Positions 35,290 to 45,615 of a stretch of DNA of 64,000 nucleotides are shown here, piece after piece. Numbering within the stretch: the stretch's first letter is position 1; each line of letters starts with the position of its first letter. The notes under the pieces are model-generated. The model ran no database searches, had not been told where the DNA came from, and worked only from the letters and a program-made list of their open reading frames with translations. Both the position numbers and the translations under genes were made by a program. Source of the stretch: Trichobilharzia regenti (lineage: Eukaryota > Platyhelminthes > Trematoda > Strigeidida > Schistosomatidae). The stretch spans positions 121,163,842 to 121,227,841 of the forward strand of contig OX235270.1 in assembly GCA_944472135.2 (NCBI GenBank), given 5' to 3'.

Positions 35290-36190
35290 CTGTAATTAAA
35301 CTGAAAATCTGGGTACGTTACGTTGATGATACATTTGCAATGGTTAAAAGAAATAATTTGGAATATACCCCCAACTTAAACAACATATCCACAGACATCA
35401 AGTTCATAAGAGAAGAATTAGACAACAAAAATCCATTCTTAGACGTTTTAATCAAGAGAACTAACACAGGAAATTTAGAAACACAAGTATGCAGAAAATC
35501 AGCGCAAAGAGACCAAATACGCAACTATGGTAGTAATAATCCAACTACCGACAAAAAACTGCGCAAATATTGTTTAAAAGAGTTCAAACAGACTATGGCA
35601 CTCCGGTGTTGAAGAGAATGAAGGAAAAATACTTACTAACCGTCTTCAAAAAGAACGGATATCCTCACAATTTCATCAAAAATTGTTTAAACTGTAGTCA
35701 TAACACCAACAACAGGCCAACATCAAAGACGAAAAGAAAGTCCATCCTACCATATATAAAATATATCTATGAAATAACAGCTCGAATGTTAAGACCATTT
35801 AAAATAGATATAGCACACAAACAAGCCAGCACAGTCACTCCATTCAATATTGTGCAAATCAGAAGACCTGATAGAAAAAGAAGATAAAATTAATACCATT
35901 TACAAAATAAACTGTGTGAACTGCTATAAGCATTACATCGGTCACAGTGGGCCTCCCCTTTCAATCCGAATCGAAGAATACAAGTTATCTGTAAAATGAC
36001 ATGATATATATTCTTTCATATCAATGCATGTAGATAATTATGGACACCAGTTTGATTACCGGGATAATGTAGAAATTTTGAACAAAGGAAACACCACACA
36101 GTAATGCCAGGGAATTCCTTTGTGGTGAGAGCAGTCTGCTAGCCAATTGGTTGACATTAATCTACGTCAATGTCTAGGTCACTAATATGG
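35290..36190 (+). pseudogene. Penelope-like element: RT palm end plus GIY-YIG nuclease
   Basis: The fragment begins within the palm: WVRYVDDTFAMVKRNN has the intact catalytic YVDD. It then runs through NPFLDVLIKRTNTGNLETQV and the linker. A frameshift near 35590 leads to the frame 35570-35887 (LTVFKKNGYPHNFIKNCLNC). After a second break the nuclease reads INCVNCYKHYIGHSGPPLSI at about 35915-35975, keeping the CxxC pair and YIG, with SIRIEEYK following. A final DNYGHQFDYRDNVEILNKGN piece reaches about 36100. It is better preserved than the PLE at 4101-5150 but still lacks the N-terminal half. Confidence 0.88.
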
Positions 36191-38068
36191 GCCATGAGAA
36201 AATATGAACAAGGCTGTTTCAACAACCAATCACAGCAAACTTAAACGTGGGCAGATATGATTCGCAGATAGATGGCTCCACTTTACGAGGAACTCGAAAA
36301 CAACCAATCAGGAGACTGCGTTTGTCTACATGACTAGGCTATAATAGTCTATGTGAAATTTATATAAATACGTGTTGATTTCCGTAACAAAATGATCTGT
36401 TGCCTGACCCTTGTCTTCTGTTGTTACACCTTGAAGCTTGGTACTCAGGTGAATCAGTCAGTGATTAACAAACACATTAGTATAAATAAATCATACGAGA
36501 AGAAAGTTCGAATTCCAAATGAATAAAAATGAAAAATAGAGACGTAAATTAACAAACAACCAGTCACGACAATGGTTGCCAGATAATACAATCACATCAT
36601 TCATAGACAATTTAAACAAGTCAATTTTACACTGAAACCTGCGCTGAAGATGTTATCTAGAAGGACAACCAAAGCTCCTCAGTTAAGTCAGCCAGCTCAA
36701 AAAGCCAAATTAAGTCAGTACATTTAATAGACCCCACACTCAACTCTACATCTTTTTCCTGGCTTAAGATCGGTTAATGTGTTAGTGGTGTGGACGATAT
36801 TAGTAAATGCAATACCAGAATTGCATTACATATGCGGGTGAGATAAAAATGCCTAGCATTATTGAATATTCTGAGGGTAATTAGGGAGTAGAAGTCATGA
36901 AAAATAAAATCCCGTTTTGTTCGATACCCGAATGGGATAAGAAATTTCAAGCGAGTAGATTTGTGGCTCAGCTGACGATATTTGACATACGAGGTGCAGC
37001 TTGCAGGCATTGTAATCCAGCTACGTCTAAAATGAAAGAATATATTCAAAATAGTTTTCATTTGACTGTTCATCTCTATGCGGGTTAAACTGGTGGGTCA
37101 CTTGTGACGGTTAACAATGAAAACGCATATGATAACATAATATTCAGTTTCTCAACGCAGATACTGATTATTTATAAAGTGCCATAATAGCTTGTGACGA
37201 ACACTTTAAAAAATCTTCACATGTATTATAACTTTGTTTCGTACACGAAAATTTAATTATAACAATAGTTTATTCGCATAAATTAAGCTTCTACCTGAGT
37301 AACACACCGTTTCTACAGGTGTGTTCATATCTAACAGAACTACACAATAAATTAAATTATCGTAGTTTACAGTTGTTTTGCGCTTGGTTTACCCAACTGC
37401 GCGAATGTTGTGTCATTAGTTGCTAGTAATTTTGATATCAAATCACACCACAAGAATGCATCAAACAATAATTTGTTAGTTGTTTGAAGTACCAAAATAT
37501 CAAAAAGAAAGATACTCACTAGACAAAAAGTTCAAAGAATTCACTCAGTGACGTATAAATTGCGAAATAATAGGTTATATCAAAGTAATGTCCGTAAGAA
37601 TGTCGACTGCTTGTCGTATTTTAAGAGAAGTTTGTAAAGATTACCTTACAACAAGTAACTGGTAGCATGAATCAGTTAACGTTAAGAACAAACATAGGCT
37701 AAGCAAACTACACATTCATTACACTTGCAAAAGGAAGTAAACATTTCAAAGAGTGTATTGTTTTAACAATAATCTGTATCCAGTTTCGAAATGTTGAACA
37801 GAATGCGTGACAAAGATTATCTGATCCTAATCAAGTGTAAGAACTCCATATTGAATAATGCCAAGTGTAGATTGTGATAAAAATTTGGAAGATAGTATTA
37901 TTGCCTCAGTATGATGATCCAGGGAAAATTGAGAAAAGAAGAGAAAGAAGACAAGATATAATGATAAAACTTGGGCACTGTAGTAGAATGTAATTCCATT
38001 TTATCCATAATGAAAGAAGACAGGAGAAAACCGTCTGAGGATCGCAGAAGTAGGTAACAATAAAAAAC
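36191..38068. other. Stretch without a recognised gene
   Basis: It probably starts with PLE 3' untranslated sequence. Overlapping open frames at 36774-37088 on both strands show no known domain. Confidence 0.5.
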
Positions 38069-38180
38069 TTTAATATTAATTACGGGTTGATCACGGATTG
38101 ATATCAGTTAGAGAACCATTGAAAACCAGGGAGTACTGGACAGCTGCTGTTTCATCCTAGTTTGGGAATCATCGCCAGTA

Positions 38181-38255
38181 CGCACCCACTGGGATTCGAA
38201 CCCGGGACCTTCCGGTTACAAGGCAAGCTCGTATACCATTAAGCCACTGGGACCC
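38181..38255 (-). repeat. tRNA-like head, array unit 1
   Basis: The - strand reads A box TGGCTTAATGG and B box GGTTCGAATCC. A CTTGTAA loop would give anticodon TGT (threonine). The acceptor ends do not pair well and the anticodon stem is poor, so it is a tRNA-derived pol III head and not a working tRNA. Confidence 0.75.
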
Positions 38256-38574
38256 GATTCAATGGCTCGTGAATTCTAACTTCTACTAATTCGTGATTTA
38301 GCGCGACCCCAACCATTGTCGTTGGTGGGACATCCATCCACACACGTGACATCTAATTGGACCTCACTGGTCACGACTTCTCACTAGAACTCAGGAAACT
38401 CCAACCTGTAGCAAGTCACTAGCGAGCATCAGATTAACTTTCTATAGTTTGGTTTGTAAGGATTAGTTATGTTTTACGGGTTGATCACGGATTGATATCA
38501 GTTAGAGAACCATTGAAAACCAGGGAGTACTGGACAGCTGCTGTTTCATCCTAGTTTGGGAATCATCGCCAGTA

Positions 38575-38649
38575 CGCACCCACTGGGATTCGAACCCGGG
38601 ACCTTCCGGTTACAAGGCAAGCTCGTATACCATTAAGCCACTGGGACCC
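38575..38649 (-). repeat. tRNA-like head, array unit 2
   Basis: Same sequence as the unit 1 head, 394 bp further on. Confidence 0.75.
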
Positions 38650-38967
38650 GATTCAATGGCTCGTGAATTCTAACTTCTACTAATTCGTGATTTAGCGCGA
38701 CCCCAACCATTGTCGTTGGTGGACATCCATCCACACACGTGACATCTAATTGGACCTCACTGGTCACGACTTCTCACTAGAACTCAGGAAACTCCAACCT
38801 GTAGCAAGTCACTAGCGAGCATCAGATTAACTTTCTATAGTTTGGTTTGTAAGGATTAGTTATGTTTTACGGGTTGATCACGGATTGATATCAGTTAGAG
38901 AACCATTGAAAACCAGGGAGTACTGGACAGCTGCTGTTTCATCCTAGTTTGGGAATCATCGCCAGTA

Positions 38968-39033
38968 CGCACCCACTGGGATTCGAACCCGGGACCTTCC
39001 GGTTACAAGGCAAGCTCGTATTCCATTAAGCCA
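38968..39033 (-). repeat. tRNA-like head, array unit 3, truncated
   Basis: Same as units 1 and 2 from the B box inward, with one change (TATTCC for TATACC). It breaks off within the A box, at AAGCCA. Confidence 0.7.
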
Positions 39034-39320
39034 GCAGCTTTCCAGTATTCCCTGGTTTTTCAATTGTTCTTTAACTGATATCAATCCGTGATCAACCCGT
39101 AAAACATAACTAATCCTTACAAACCAAACTATAGAAAGTTAATCTGTTGCTCGCTAGTGACTTGCTACAGGTTGGAGTTTCCTGAGTTCTAGTGAGAAGT
39201 CGTGACCAGTGAGGTCCAATTAGATGTCACGTGTGTGGATGGATGTCCCACCAACGACAATGGTTGGGGTCGCGCTAAATCACGAATTAGTAGAAGTTAG
39301 AATTCACGAGCCATTGAATC

Positions 39321-39395
39321 GGGTCCCAGTGGCTTAATGGTATACGAGCTTGCCTTGTAACCGGAAGGTCCCGGGTTCGAATCCCAGTGGGTGCG
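39321..39395 (+). repeat. tRNA-like head, inverted unit
   Basis: Same head on the + strand: A box TGGCTTAATGG and B box GGTTCGAATCC. Confidence 0.75.
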
Positions 39396-39544
39396 TACTG
39401 GCGATGATTCCCAAACTAGGATGAAACAGCAGCTGTCCAGTACTCCCTGGTTTTCAATGGTTCTCTAACTGATATCAATCCGTGATCAACCCGTAAAACA
39501 TAACTAATCCTTACAAACCAATCTATAGAATCTTTTAATATTAT

Positions 39545-40309
39545 CTAAATTTATCATTATTATTTTTCCCTTGTGTTCCTATTTCAAAATAGTACTTCAA
39601 CTGCACATCTCCTCTTTCTTCTGTCTTCCTTCTGCTTTACCTTTCATCTTCATCCATGTTAGTGCATACTATTTCAAATCCTCCTCACACGACCTCCTCC
39701 ATATCACGCTTGCACTGATGTTCCACTTTCCGCTTCCCTTTCGGCCTGGTTCCACTCAAGAAATGGCCTGACGCGCGATGTCACCCAGCGGCCTCCTCAA
39801 CGAGCGAGTGTCCGATCCATCTCCACTTTCTCCTTCATATTTTTTGGGCGAACGCTTCCTGTTTTGTTTGTTTCCATAGTTTCTTGTTGGTGACTCTTTC
39901 CGTCCCGGTCATCTGATCTTCAGTATAGAGAGAAGACAGTTGTTGATAAAGGTCTGTAACAGGCTGTTGGAAATATCCCTTGAGACCCGCCAAGTCACAA
40001 ATTCTGATCCGTATGGAAGAACTGACTGACTTGACGTTTGTATTGAAAATCCGACTGAAATTTGTTGCCGATGCAGAGTGACGAAGATTTCCAGATTGGT
40101 TTCAGGTTGATGAATGTGTTTCTCGCCTTCCCGATTCTGGATTTGACATCCTCGTCCGTCCCGACTGCCTGCAGTTGAGACAATGCTCCCTCCATTGATA
40201 AGTGAATGAAGTAACCTCTTTCAAATCCCTCCCGTTGATGATGATTTGCGCCAGATATTGCTATTTTTGTTGTTGTTGGTTGGTTATTTTCATAACCTCT
40301 GTCTTGTCT
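39545..40309 (-). mobile_element. RTE-like element 3' fragment
   Basis: This is a close relative of 32858-33690, in the same orientation, with the same ATT-rich 3' start and the same C-terminal frames. The 118-residue frame 39995-40351 holds GTDEDVKSRIGKARNTFINL. It is truncated at about 40309, where the two copies stop matching. Confidence 0.8.
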
Positions 40310-40879
40310 ATTTTCGCAAAATTTAATGATATGATATATATTGACATTCATAACAAGTTTGGTATGTTTTGCACCGAAAGAATAAGAAATGCTTTTGTGT
40401 TGGAGGAAATGAATATTTGATATATATATATATAGCGTTAATGGCAGCCTTCATCTACAGAGAATTTGAAGATATCAAAAGAAAGACGTCAAACCCAATG
40501 TAAATTGTGCAAGATAAGATAACGTAAGAAGTAAAGATTTGTTGTTGTTCCGAAATGTTATGTAGGGTGTTATCTGAAATAATCAGCTGATCCATGCTTT
40601 TGCGTTCAAAAGAGAATTCATGTTTAAGCTATGAAATTCAAGGTTTCTTCTCTGTTCTCCGTGGCAGACATTCAAACTCAAGAGCGGTAGCAAAATACAG
40701 TCCTATCCCAGAAAGCCTGGCGATATGAACAACAACACAGCTGTTTGCTCATAGGGAGGTTTTTTGTTGCTTTTGTGATTGATATTTATGTAATGAATTT
40801 TAGTACGTTAAGCCCGTAAACTCTTAGGGTATATCCCCACTAGCATAAAGACAAAAGCTGTACTGTGCGGTCTTACTGC
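40310..40879. other. Stretch without a recognised gene
   Basis: A TA microsatellite lies at about 40421-40434. No gene was seen. Confidence 0.5.
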
Positions 40880-40945
40880 GTGTAACCAACAGATAATGCC
40901 CTTAAACTGGCGTCCCTCATATACTGTACAATGAGAATAATTATT
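40880..40945 (+). repeat. Retroelement tail related to 9780-9847
   Basis: AAACTGGCGTCCCTCATATAC through TGAGAATAATTATTATTA parallels AAACTGCCGTCCATCATGTAC through TGAGAATAAA at 9786-9825. Confidence 0.6.
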
Positions 40946-41378
40946 ATTAAATAGATACAGCCCAGTCGGAGAATTCACATAGAAAAAGCAAAATTTGGTA
41001 TAAATGGGCAATTTCGGTCGGTAGAAGCATGGACAAAACTGGAAAATACGTAACTTATACTGCACACTATTTCCCATTTTACCTACCCTTTATCCCATAT
41101 TTCGCACGCTTTTACCTATTATCCCGACGTTTTTAACGAACCAAGCTTCCACTTTCGCCCTCGACCATGAACTACTACACTGAACTTTCCATGCAGTAAC
41201 AGGAGTAATGGCAGCTGTTTTTAAATTTGAATAACTCTACTGTTCTGTATTCCACTCATATAAGGTAAATGAGGGGTGGGAATAATATATTTTATACAAA
41301 TGAATATTGCCTTATAAAAACATTTATAACTAAAAAGGTGTGAAGTACTGATTGTATAGATTATTTCGGCGACATTGG
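40946..41378. other. Stretch without a recognised gene
   Basis: It lies just downstream of the decayed exon cluster on the - strand and may include its 3' untranslated region. Confidence 0.4.
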
Positions 41379-42103
41379 TTATCTAGGGCTGGGTTGACTA
41401 ACTTTGCAGGACTTCTGTAATAAAGGAATGAGGGATGTAGTTAAGTGCATTGCAGTAACAATGCATTTATGAAGAAAGTGAAACATCTGTTTTAATAGCC
41501 TACCTCTTCTGATAAGGGTTCGTTCTTTTTTCGCAACCGTTGATCATGACACCAATCTTTTGTGGCTTTCACGATCACTTCGACTGTTCCCTCCCCGGTA
41601 TTCCTCGATTGCAGTTGTTTACGAACTATGACATCTGAATATATAGTGTTAGTATTTAATACTGTGTCTTTTAAAGGTCTACATACCGACTAAAAGTAGA
41701 AAAAATGTGTAATCGTGAACACCATTCTTATCCAAAGTCACTTTATAAATCATCAATCGTGTTAAATTTTGGTCAAGTACTGTATCTTGAAGTGTAGTTG
41801 ATACATCTAGAAAGTAGTTATTGAAGAAACTGGAGTGGCACTATTAGTGTCGGTACGAAGTAATTCCTTTGTTTAAGTTTTTTGTCCGAAGTCGGTAACA
41901 CTGCCATTGATTTGACAGGCAGCTTGATGTTGTGTTCGTTTTCATCAACTGTGACTTCATTGGTGACAGAATGTAGTAAGTTGTCACGCATAAGTACTTC
42001 CGTCTGTACTTCACTAGTTCGGTCGATAGATCACAGAACTACAACAGCTAGCTCCTTTATGTTATCAACTATTTCTTAAAGCACTCCAGCATGCTTCGAA
42101 GAT
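41379..42103 (-). pseudogene. Decayed multi-exon gene, 3' part, unidentified
   Basis: On the - strand I can read a chain of exon-like frames with splice sites. Block 1 runs from 42103 (after TTTCTTTCTCAG) with EIVDNIKELAVVVL, then TSEVQTEVLMRDNLLHS and NEHNIKLPVKSMAVLP. It is interrupted by a TAA and a TGA that would be CAA and CGA with one C-to-T change each, and then by a frame change near 41840. Block 2 (LDVSTTLQDTVLDQNLTRLM) ends at 41687 before GTATGT. A 52-bp intron ending TATATTCAG follows. Exon 41504-41634 reads VIVRKQLQSRNTGEGTVEVI with KATKDWCHDQRLRKKNEP, and ends before GTAGGC. After TTTATTACAG, exon 41379-41414 reads KSCKVSQPSPR and a stop. Phases agree across the last two introns. 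No transposon family fits. Protein identity is unknown. Confidence 0.45.
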
Positions 42104-42199
42104 CTGAGAAAGAATGATTATTTAAATTTATATAACTTAAGTAATTTTGTTACCAGTAATAGTAATTAATTGCAGGCCACTCTTTGGCAGGAAGCTAAT

Positions 42200-42710
42200 A
42201 GTGCTTGTTATTTATGTTACTGTTTGCAAGGATCATACCAGGTATTCCTTTTCTCACATCGGAAACTGCTATCCAGATCTGCATAACCTGGGTCTTCGCA
42301 TACATCACACTGTTTATCCATCAGGTCAGATGGATAGTCGTCTTCAATGAAAATACCATTCTTCAGAGCACTGTGTAATAATTAAATCATCAAATTATTC
42401 ATACACTCTTCGTCTTTTCTGAGTGCATATTATAGTAAATTTTGAGTACTGACTGCAATATGCACTGGCATATATCCGTTGCAGTGCCTTGTGCTTTGAA
42501 CCGGCGTCTGCCAAACCATTTATAAAAATAGGTGAGTTACGTAAAACTTAACTTGCTTCAAAAATAATTTCATATGGCTTCATCTTCCAATTTACTTGTG
42601 GGTTTTCTTGTTCATTGCCAGTTGGGTTATAATCTTGACAACTCATCGCAATATTAAGTCCAAGAAACCACATATTCCTCCTCCGTACTCCATATTTCAG
42701 CGGTTACTAG
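42200..42710 (-). pseudogene. Decayed coding-like blocks upstream of the exon cluster
   Basis: The - strand carries two coherent pieces. The first (about 42690-42560) reads MWFLGLNIAMSCQDYNPTGN and KPYEIIFEAS. The second (42520-42215) reads HCNGYMPVHIAVSTQNLL, which resembles an ankyrin-repeat helix, then YALRKDEECMNNL, KNGIFIEDDYPSDLMDKQ and CDVCEDPGYADLDSSFRCEK, with two TAA codons in frame. They may be earlier exons of the gene at 41379-42103 or a separate relic. The ankyrin reading rests on one short motif. Confidence 0.3.
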
Positions 42711-43638
42711 TCTTTTGAATTAGGTACCTTTCCAAGAAAGGCGAAACGAATCGTTTCGCTACAAATTTATCCTTCTTGGTGGCTCATTTCAAACTGGTAG
42801 GGTATTCTTTTTCTATCTATGCTCACAGGTCAAACGAACCCCTGACTTAATGCATACTGATATGATGGAGAACACGGAAGCGTCCCTTATCAGAATGACT
42901 CATTTGGTTAAATCGCACACAGTAGTAGTGAAACACACAACCCTATGTAAAAACTCCCATTGGAAAACACTTTTATTTTTCTGATTATTTTTGTTTCATT
43001 TCATGGTTTTTACACTGCTACTCAACTCTATTCATCCCTCTTTTTCGCAACTTCTTCTACTCGTAGTGGCATATAATCCCCCGAAATTATTAGCCTACAG
43101 CATTCATCACTAAGCATTGGGTACTGACTATCCCTGTTAAAGTAGGCTTATTCATATGTAGGCTGGCGGTTAAGGATTTATGCTATTTGGCACGCCGTCG
43201 TTTTACTTTCCTTTGTTCGTTCGTGCACGATCCCTAGCTAGTTAGACAATAGTCCCTGCACTGTGATTTTGATCCCGAAATATATATCGTTCCATGGACG
43301 ATAAATTCGGTGTTTTGACTTGCTTTGGTCTACACGGAATAACTGATATAGGAATCGTGTGTATAGAAGTTTGAGTTAAATTTCGACACTGATGTCCAAC
43401 ATGGTGATATGTACATACCACTTACAACAATCTTTGTATTTTGTGCGCTTGCTAAGCTATCAGTCTACCAGTAGTGAATAAACCGAGATTAGGAAATTTG
43501 ACTTGCTTTCAAATTATAAAGATTTTTTGTATGTAATTTTTTCCCAAATTTGGTTATAAGGCGAATTATTGAGTAAGACTTGTAGCAGCAGGATATTCCC
43601 TGGAATTATTAGCCACAGCATTCATCACTGAAAATTGG
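42711..43638. other. Possible 5' region of a gypsy element; no gene seen
   Basis: A stretch around ATTATTAGCCTACAGCATTCATCACT at 43087 recurs with small changes at 43607, 520 bp apart, just before the gypsy gag. An AATAAA lies at about 43480. This could be the remains of an LTR, but no TG...CA ends or primer-binding site were recognised. Confidence 0.3.
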
Positions 43639-44937
43639 ATGCTGACCCTCACCATTCAGTTCATGCCATTTTGGCCAGGTAATGTGGAATCATGGTTTCA
43701 GATGGCCGAGTGGGATTTTAGTCATCATGGCATCACTGACCAACGTTCACAGTTCCTTGAAGTTGCTTACGCTCTACCAAATGAAGTAAGCAAGTGCGTA
43801 ATTGTGCAGGTGTCAAGCCAAGAGGTAAGTGACCCATATGGGGTGCTTAAAGCGGCCCTCCTAAAGAAAAACGACCTCACGGACCGTCAGCGTCTCAACG
43901 AACTATTTCGCAGCGTCAAGTTAGGTGGTCAGTTGGCTGTGAATGTGCTAATGAGAATGAGAGAAGTTATTGGCTAACGTTAGTTTGACGAAGGACTCTT
44001 CAGACAGCTGTTCTCATCCAAAATTGCCACAGTAAGTACAGACTGTGCTTGTGACACTCTGAGGTGTTATTACAAACGATTTAGCTACTTCTGTGATAAA
44101 ACTGTAAAAATAACACAACGGCCAGTCACTGGAATGTGCCCAGTCGCTGAACAGACTTCGAGTAAGGACACTGCAGTGATGGAGTTATGCAACTCCATTC
44201 AGCAACTCCTTAGGCCAAATAGGCCCCATATCTCCTCCTATCATGGTAGGAATTCCTCTCAAAGGCGAAACCCTCGAGGTCAGTCAAAATCCAAACCACG
44301 TTCACTTAAAACCCCTGACTGGTGTTGGTATCACAATACCTATGACCAGGAAGCCAAATGTTGCTGAAAACCTTGTAGTTTTGGCAATGACTCGAGGATT
44401 ATGGGAAACTATCCTGCCGGAACGCGTTAGTGGCAACTGTCGCTGATGACACTAGCCGCTTACAGTACATCCGTGATATAGCCAAGCCATCCCTGTACTT
44501 GGTTGACTCAGGTGCCGAAGTCAGTGTCCTGCCTACTACAGGGGCAGATCGACAGAAGGACCATGCCTTCAGCTCACAGGCTGCTAGTGGAAAACCGATT
44601 GCGACATTAGGTAAGTTTACGCAAACCTATTCAGTGGACTTTAATGCTCGCTGACGTCATTATGCTTATCATCGGCACTGACCTACTTAACTATCACGAT
44701 ATGCTCGCAGTTGTCCGCCGAAAACAACTAATAGATGGTACTATCTTGCTGTCTATCAAAGGCATCACCTATGAACGTCCCAGTTTGGCACTGGTTAAGA
44801 AGAAGGCGATCTTCAATCCAACTTTTCAGTCAATTGTTGACATTAGCCCGGAACTCAATTGCCTGCTTAGCGTCCTACTGAGCATAACCGATAATTTTAT
44901 GCACCGTACCACAACCACAGAACAACCCGTGACATAA
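43639..44937 (+). pseudogene. Ty3/gypsy gag and protease fragment
   Basis: The capsid-like frame 43639-43977 reads FMPFWPGNVESWFQMAEWDF, then GITDQRSQFLEVAYALPNEV and LNELFRSVKLGGQ, the pattern of gypsy gag in flukes. Gag continues in a new frame (LFRQLFSSKLPQ) to about 44130. A basic region with DWCWYHNTYDQEAKCC and KPCSFG, a zinc-knuckle-like segment, follows (to about 44380). The aspartic protease frame 44430-44654 has LYLVDSGAEVSVLP, with the catalytic DSG. The last frame (44644-44937) has IIGTDLLNYHDMLAVVRRKQ, the link into reverse transcriptase, and then breaks off. No reverse transcriptase or integrase remains. At least four frame breaks make it dead. Confidence 0.82.
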
Positions 44938-44949
44938 TAACCACGACGA

Positions 44950-45594
44950 CTTACTGATGACAAACTACGATTCGCTAGAAATGAATGATTCATGTGACTC
45001 GTCGATTGAGTGCAGTAGTGATATATCCTTAATGGAATAGTTCTGTTTCATCAACTTCCTTAACTTGTCGTGGTATGCCCTTGAAATTTTTTCAGCTTGT
45101 TGTCTACTTAATTTCACTACCTTCTTAGGAGCAACAGTATCTAGACAAATGGAAACATTCCTGTAAAATAGGGACAATACGGCCTCCAAGGAGTCAGTGG
45201 TAAAATAGTCATCCCATTGACAGAGTCGAATGAGTTCTTGGACTAATCCATAGTCTGTATGTATTTAACTATGGCTTATCATGCTCCCAGAATCTTGTTT
45301 GTTCCCTGTATTTACTGGTGACAGAGGCAGAGAACGGAGCACCATTCTATGGTCACTACTGGAAAATCTGTTACCAACATGGGCGGAGACTGGGATTGTG
45401 TCGTGACAAAACGCAAGGTCCAACATGTTGTCACCACGGATAAGTGTCTGGACGTGTTGTCGCCATCCATAACAGTCGATAGTGGCAAGTAATTCGTCAA
45501 GGCGTTGGGGTCTGAACCGCTTAACCAGTTGACGTCTGGAAGATTGAAGCCCCTTACGAAACTGTATGATCCACCACAAAACATCTAGAATCAC
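44950..45594 (-). pseudogene. CR1-like endonuclease C-terminal fragment
   Basis: On the - strand the frames read GFNLPDVNW (GDFNLPxVNW in relatives), LLATIDCYGWRQHVQTLIRG, LDLAFCHDTIPVSAHVGNRF and SSDHRMVLRSLPL with the SDH motif, then the linker block CLDTVAPKKVVKLS (44965-45189). It parallels 61431-61981 of the element at the right end of the window. Both ends are truncated. Confidence 0.8.
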
Positions 45595-45615
45595 TTATCA
45601 AACCCGAAGGCATAG

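Larger units (their letters stand above)
38081..39530. repeat. Array of tRNA-headed repeats: 2.4 direct units plus inverted unit
   Basis: Units of 394 and 393 bp start at 38081 and 38475; a third from 38868 is cut at about 39034. From there the sequence turns round: a diverged 73-bp inverted piece of the unit start (39034-39106) is followed by a full inverted unit to about 39530. Direct units are almost identical (one G missing in unit 2). The 10-bp direct repeat TTTAATATTA stands just outside the array at 38069-38078 and 39534-39543. Confidence 0.93.

Noticed and set aside
38081..39106. CRISPR-like direct repeats
   Set aside because: The unit is 394 bp with no short spacers and the DNA is clearly eukaryotic.
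38181..39395. Four tRNA-Thr(TGT) genes
   Set aside because: A and B boxes are good, but the acceptor stem and anticodon stem do not pair and each head is inside a 394-bp repeat, so these are SINE-type heads.
44953..44986. Hammerhead ribozyme core (CTGATGA followed by GAAA)
   Set aside because: The bases between the two motifs cannot form stem II and no stem I or III partner is seen.
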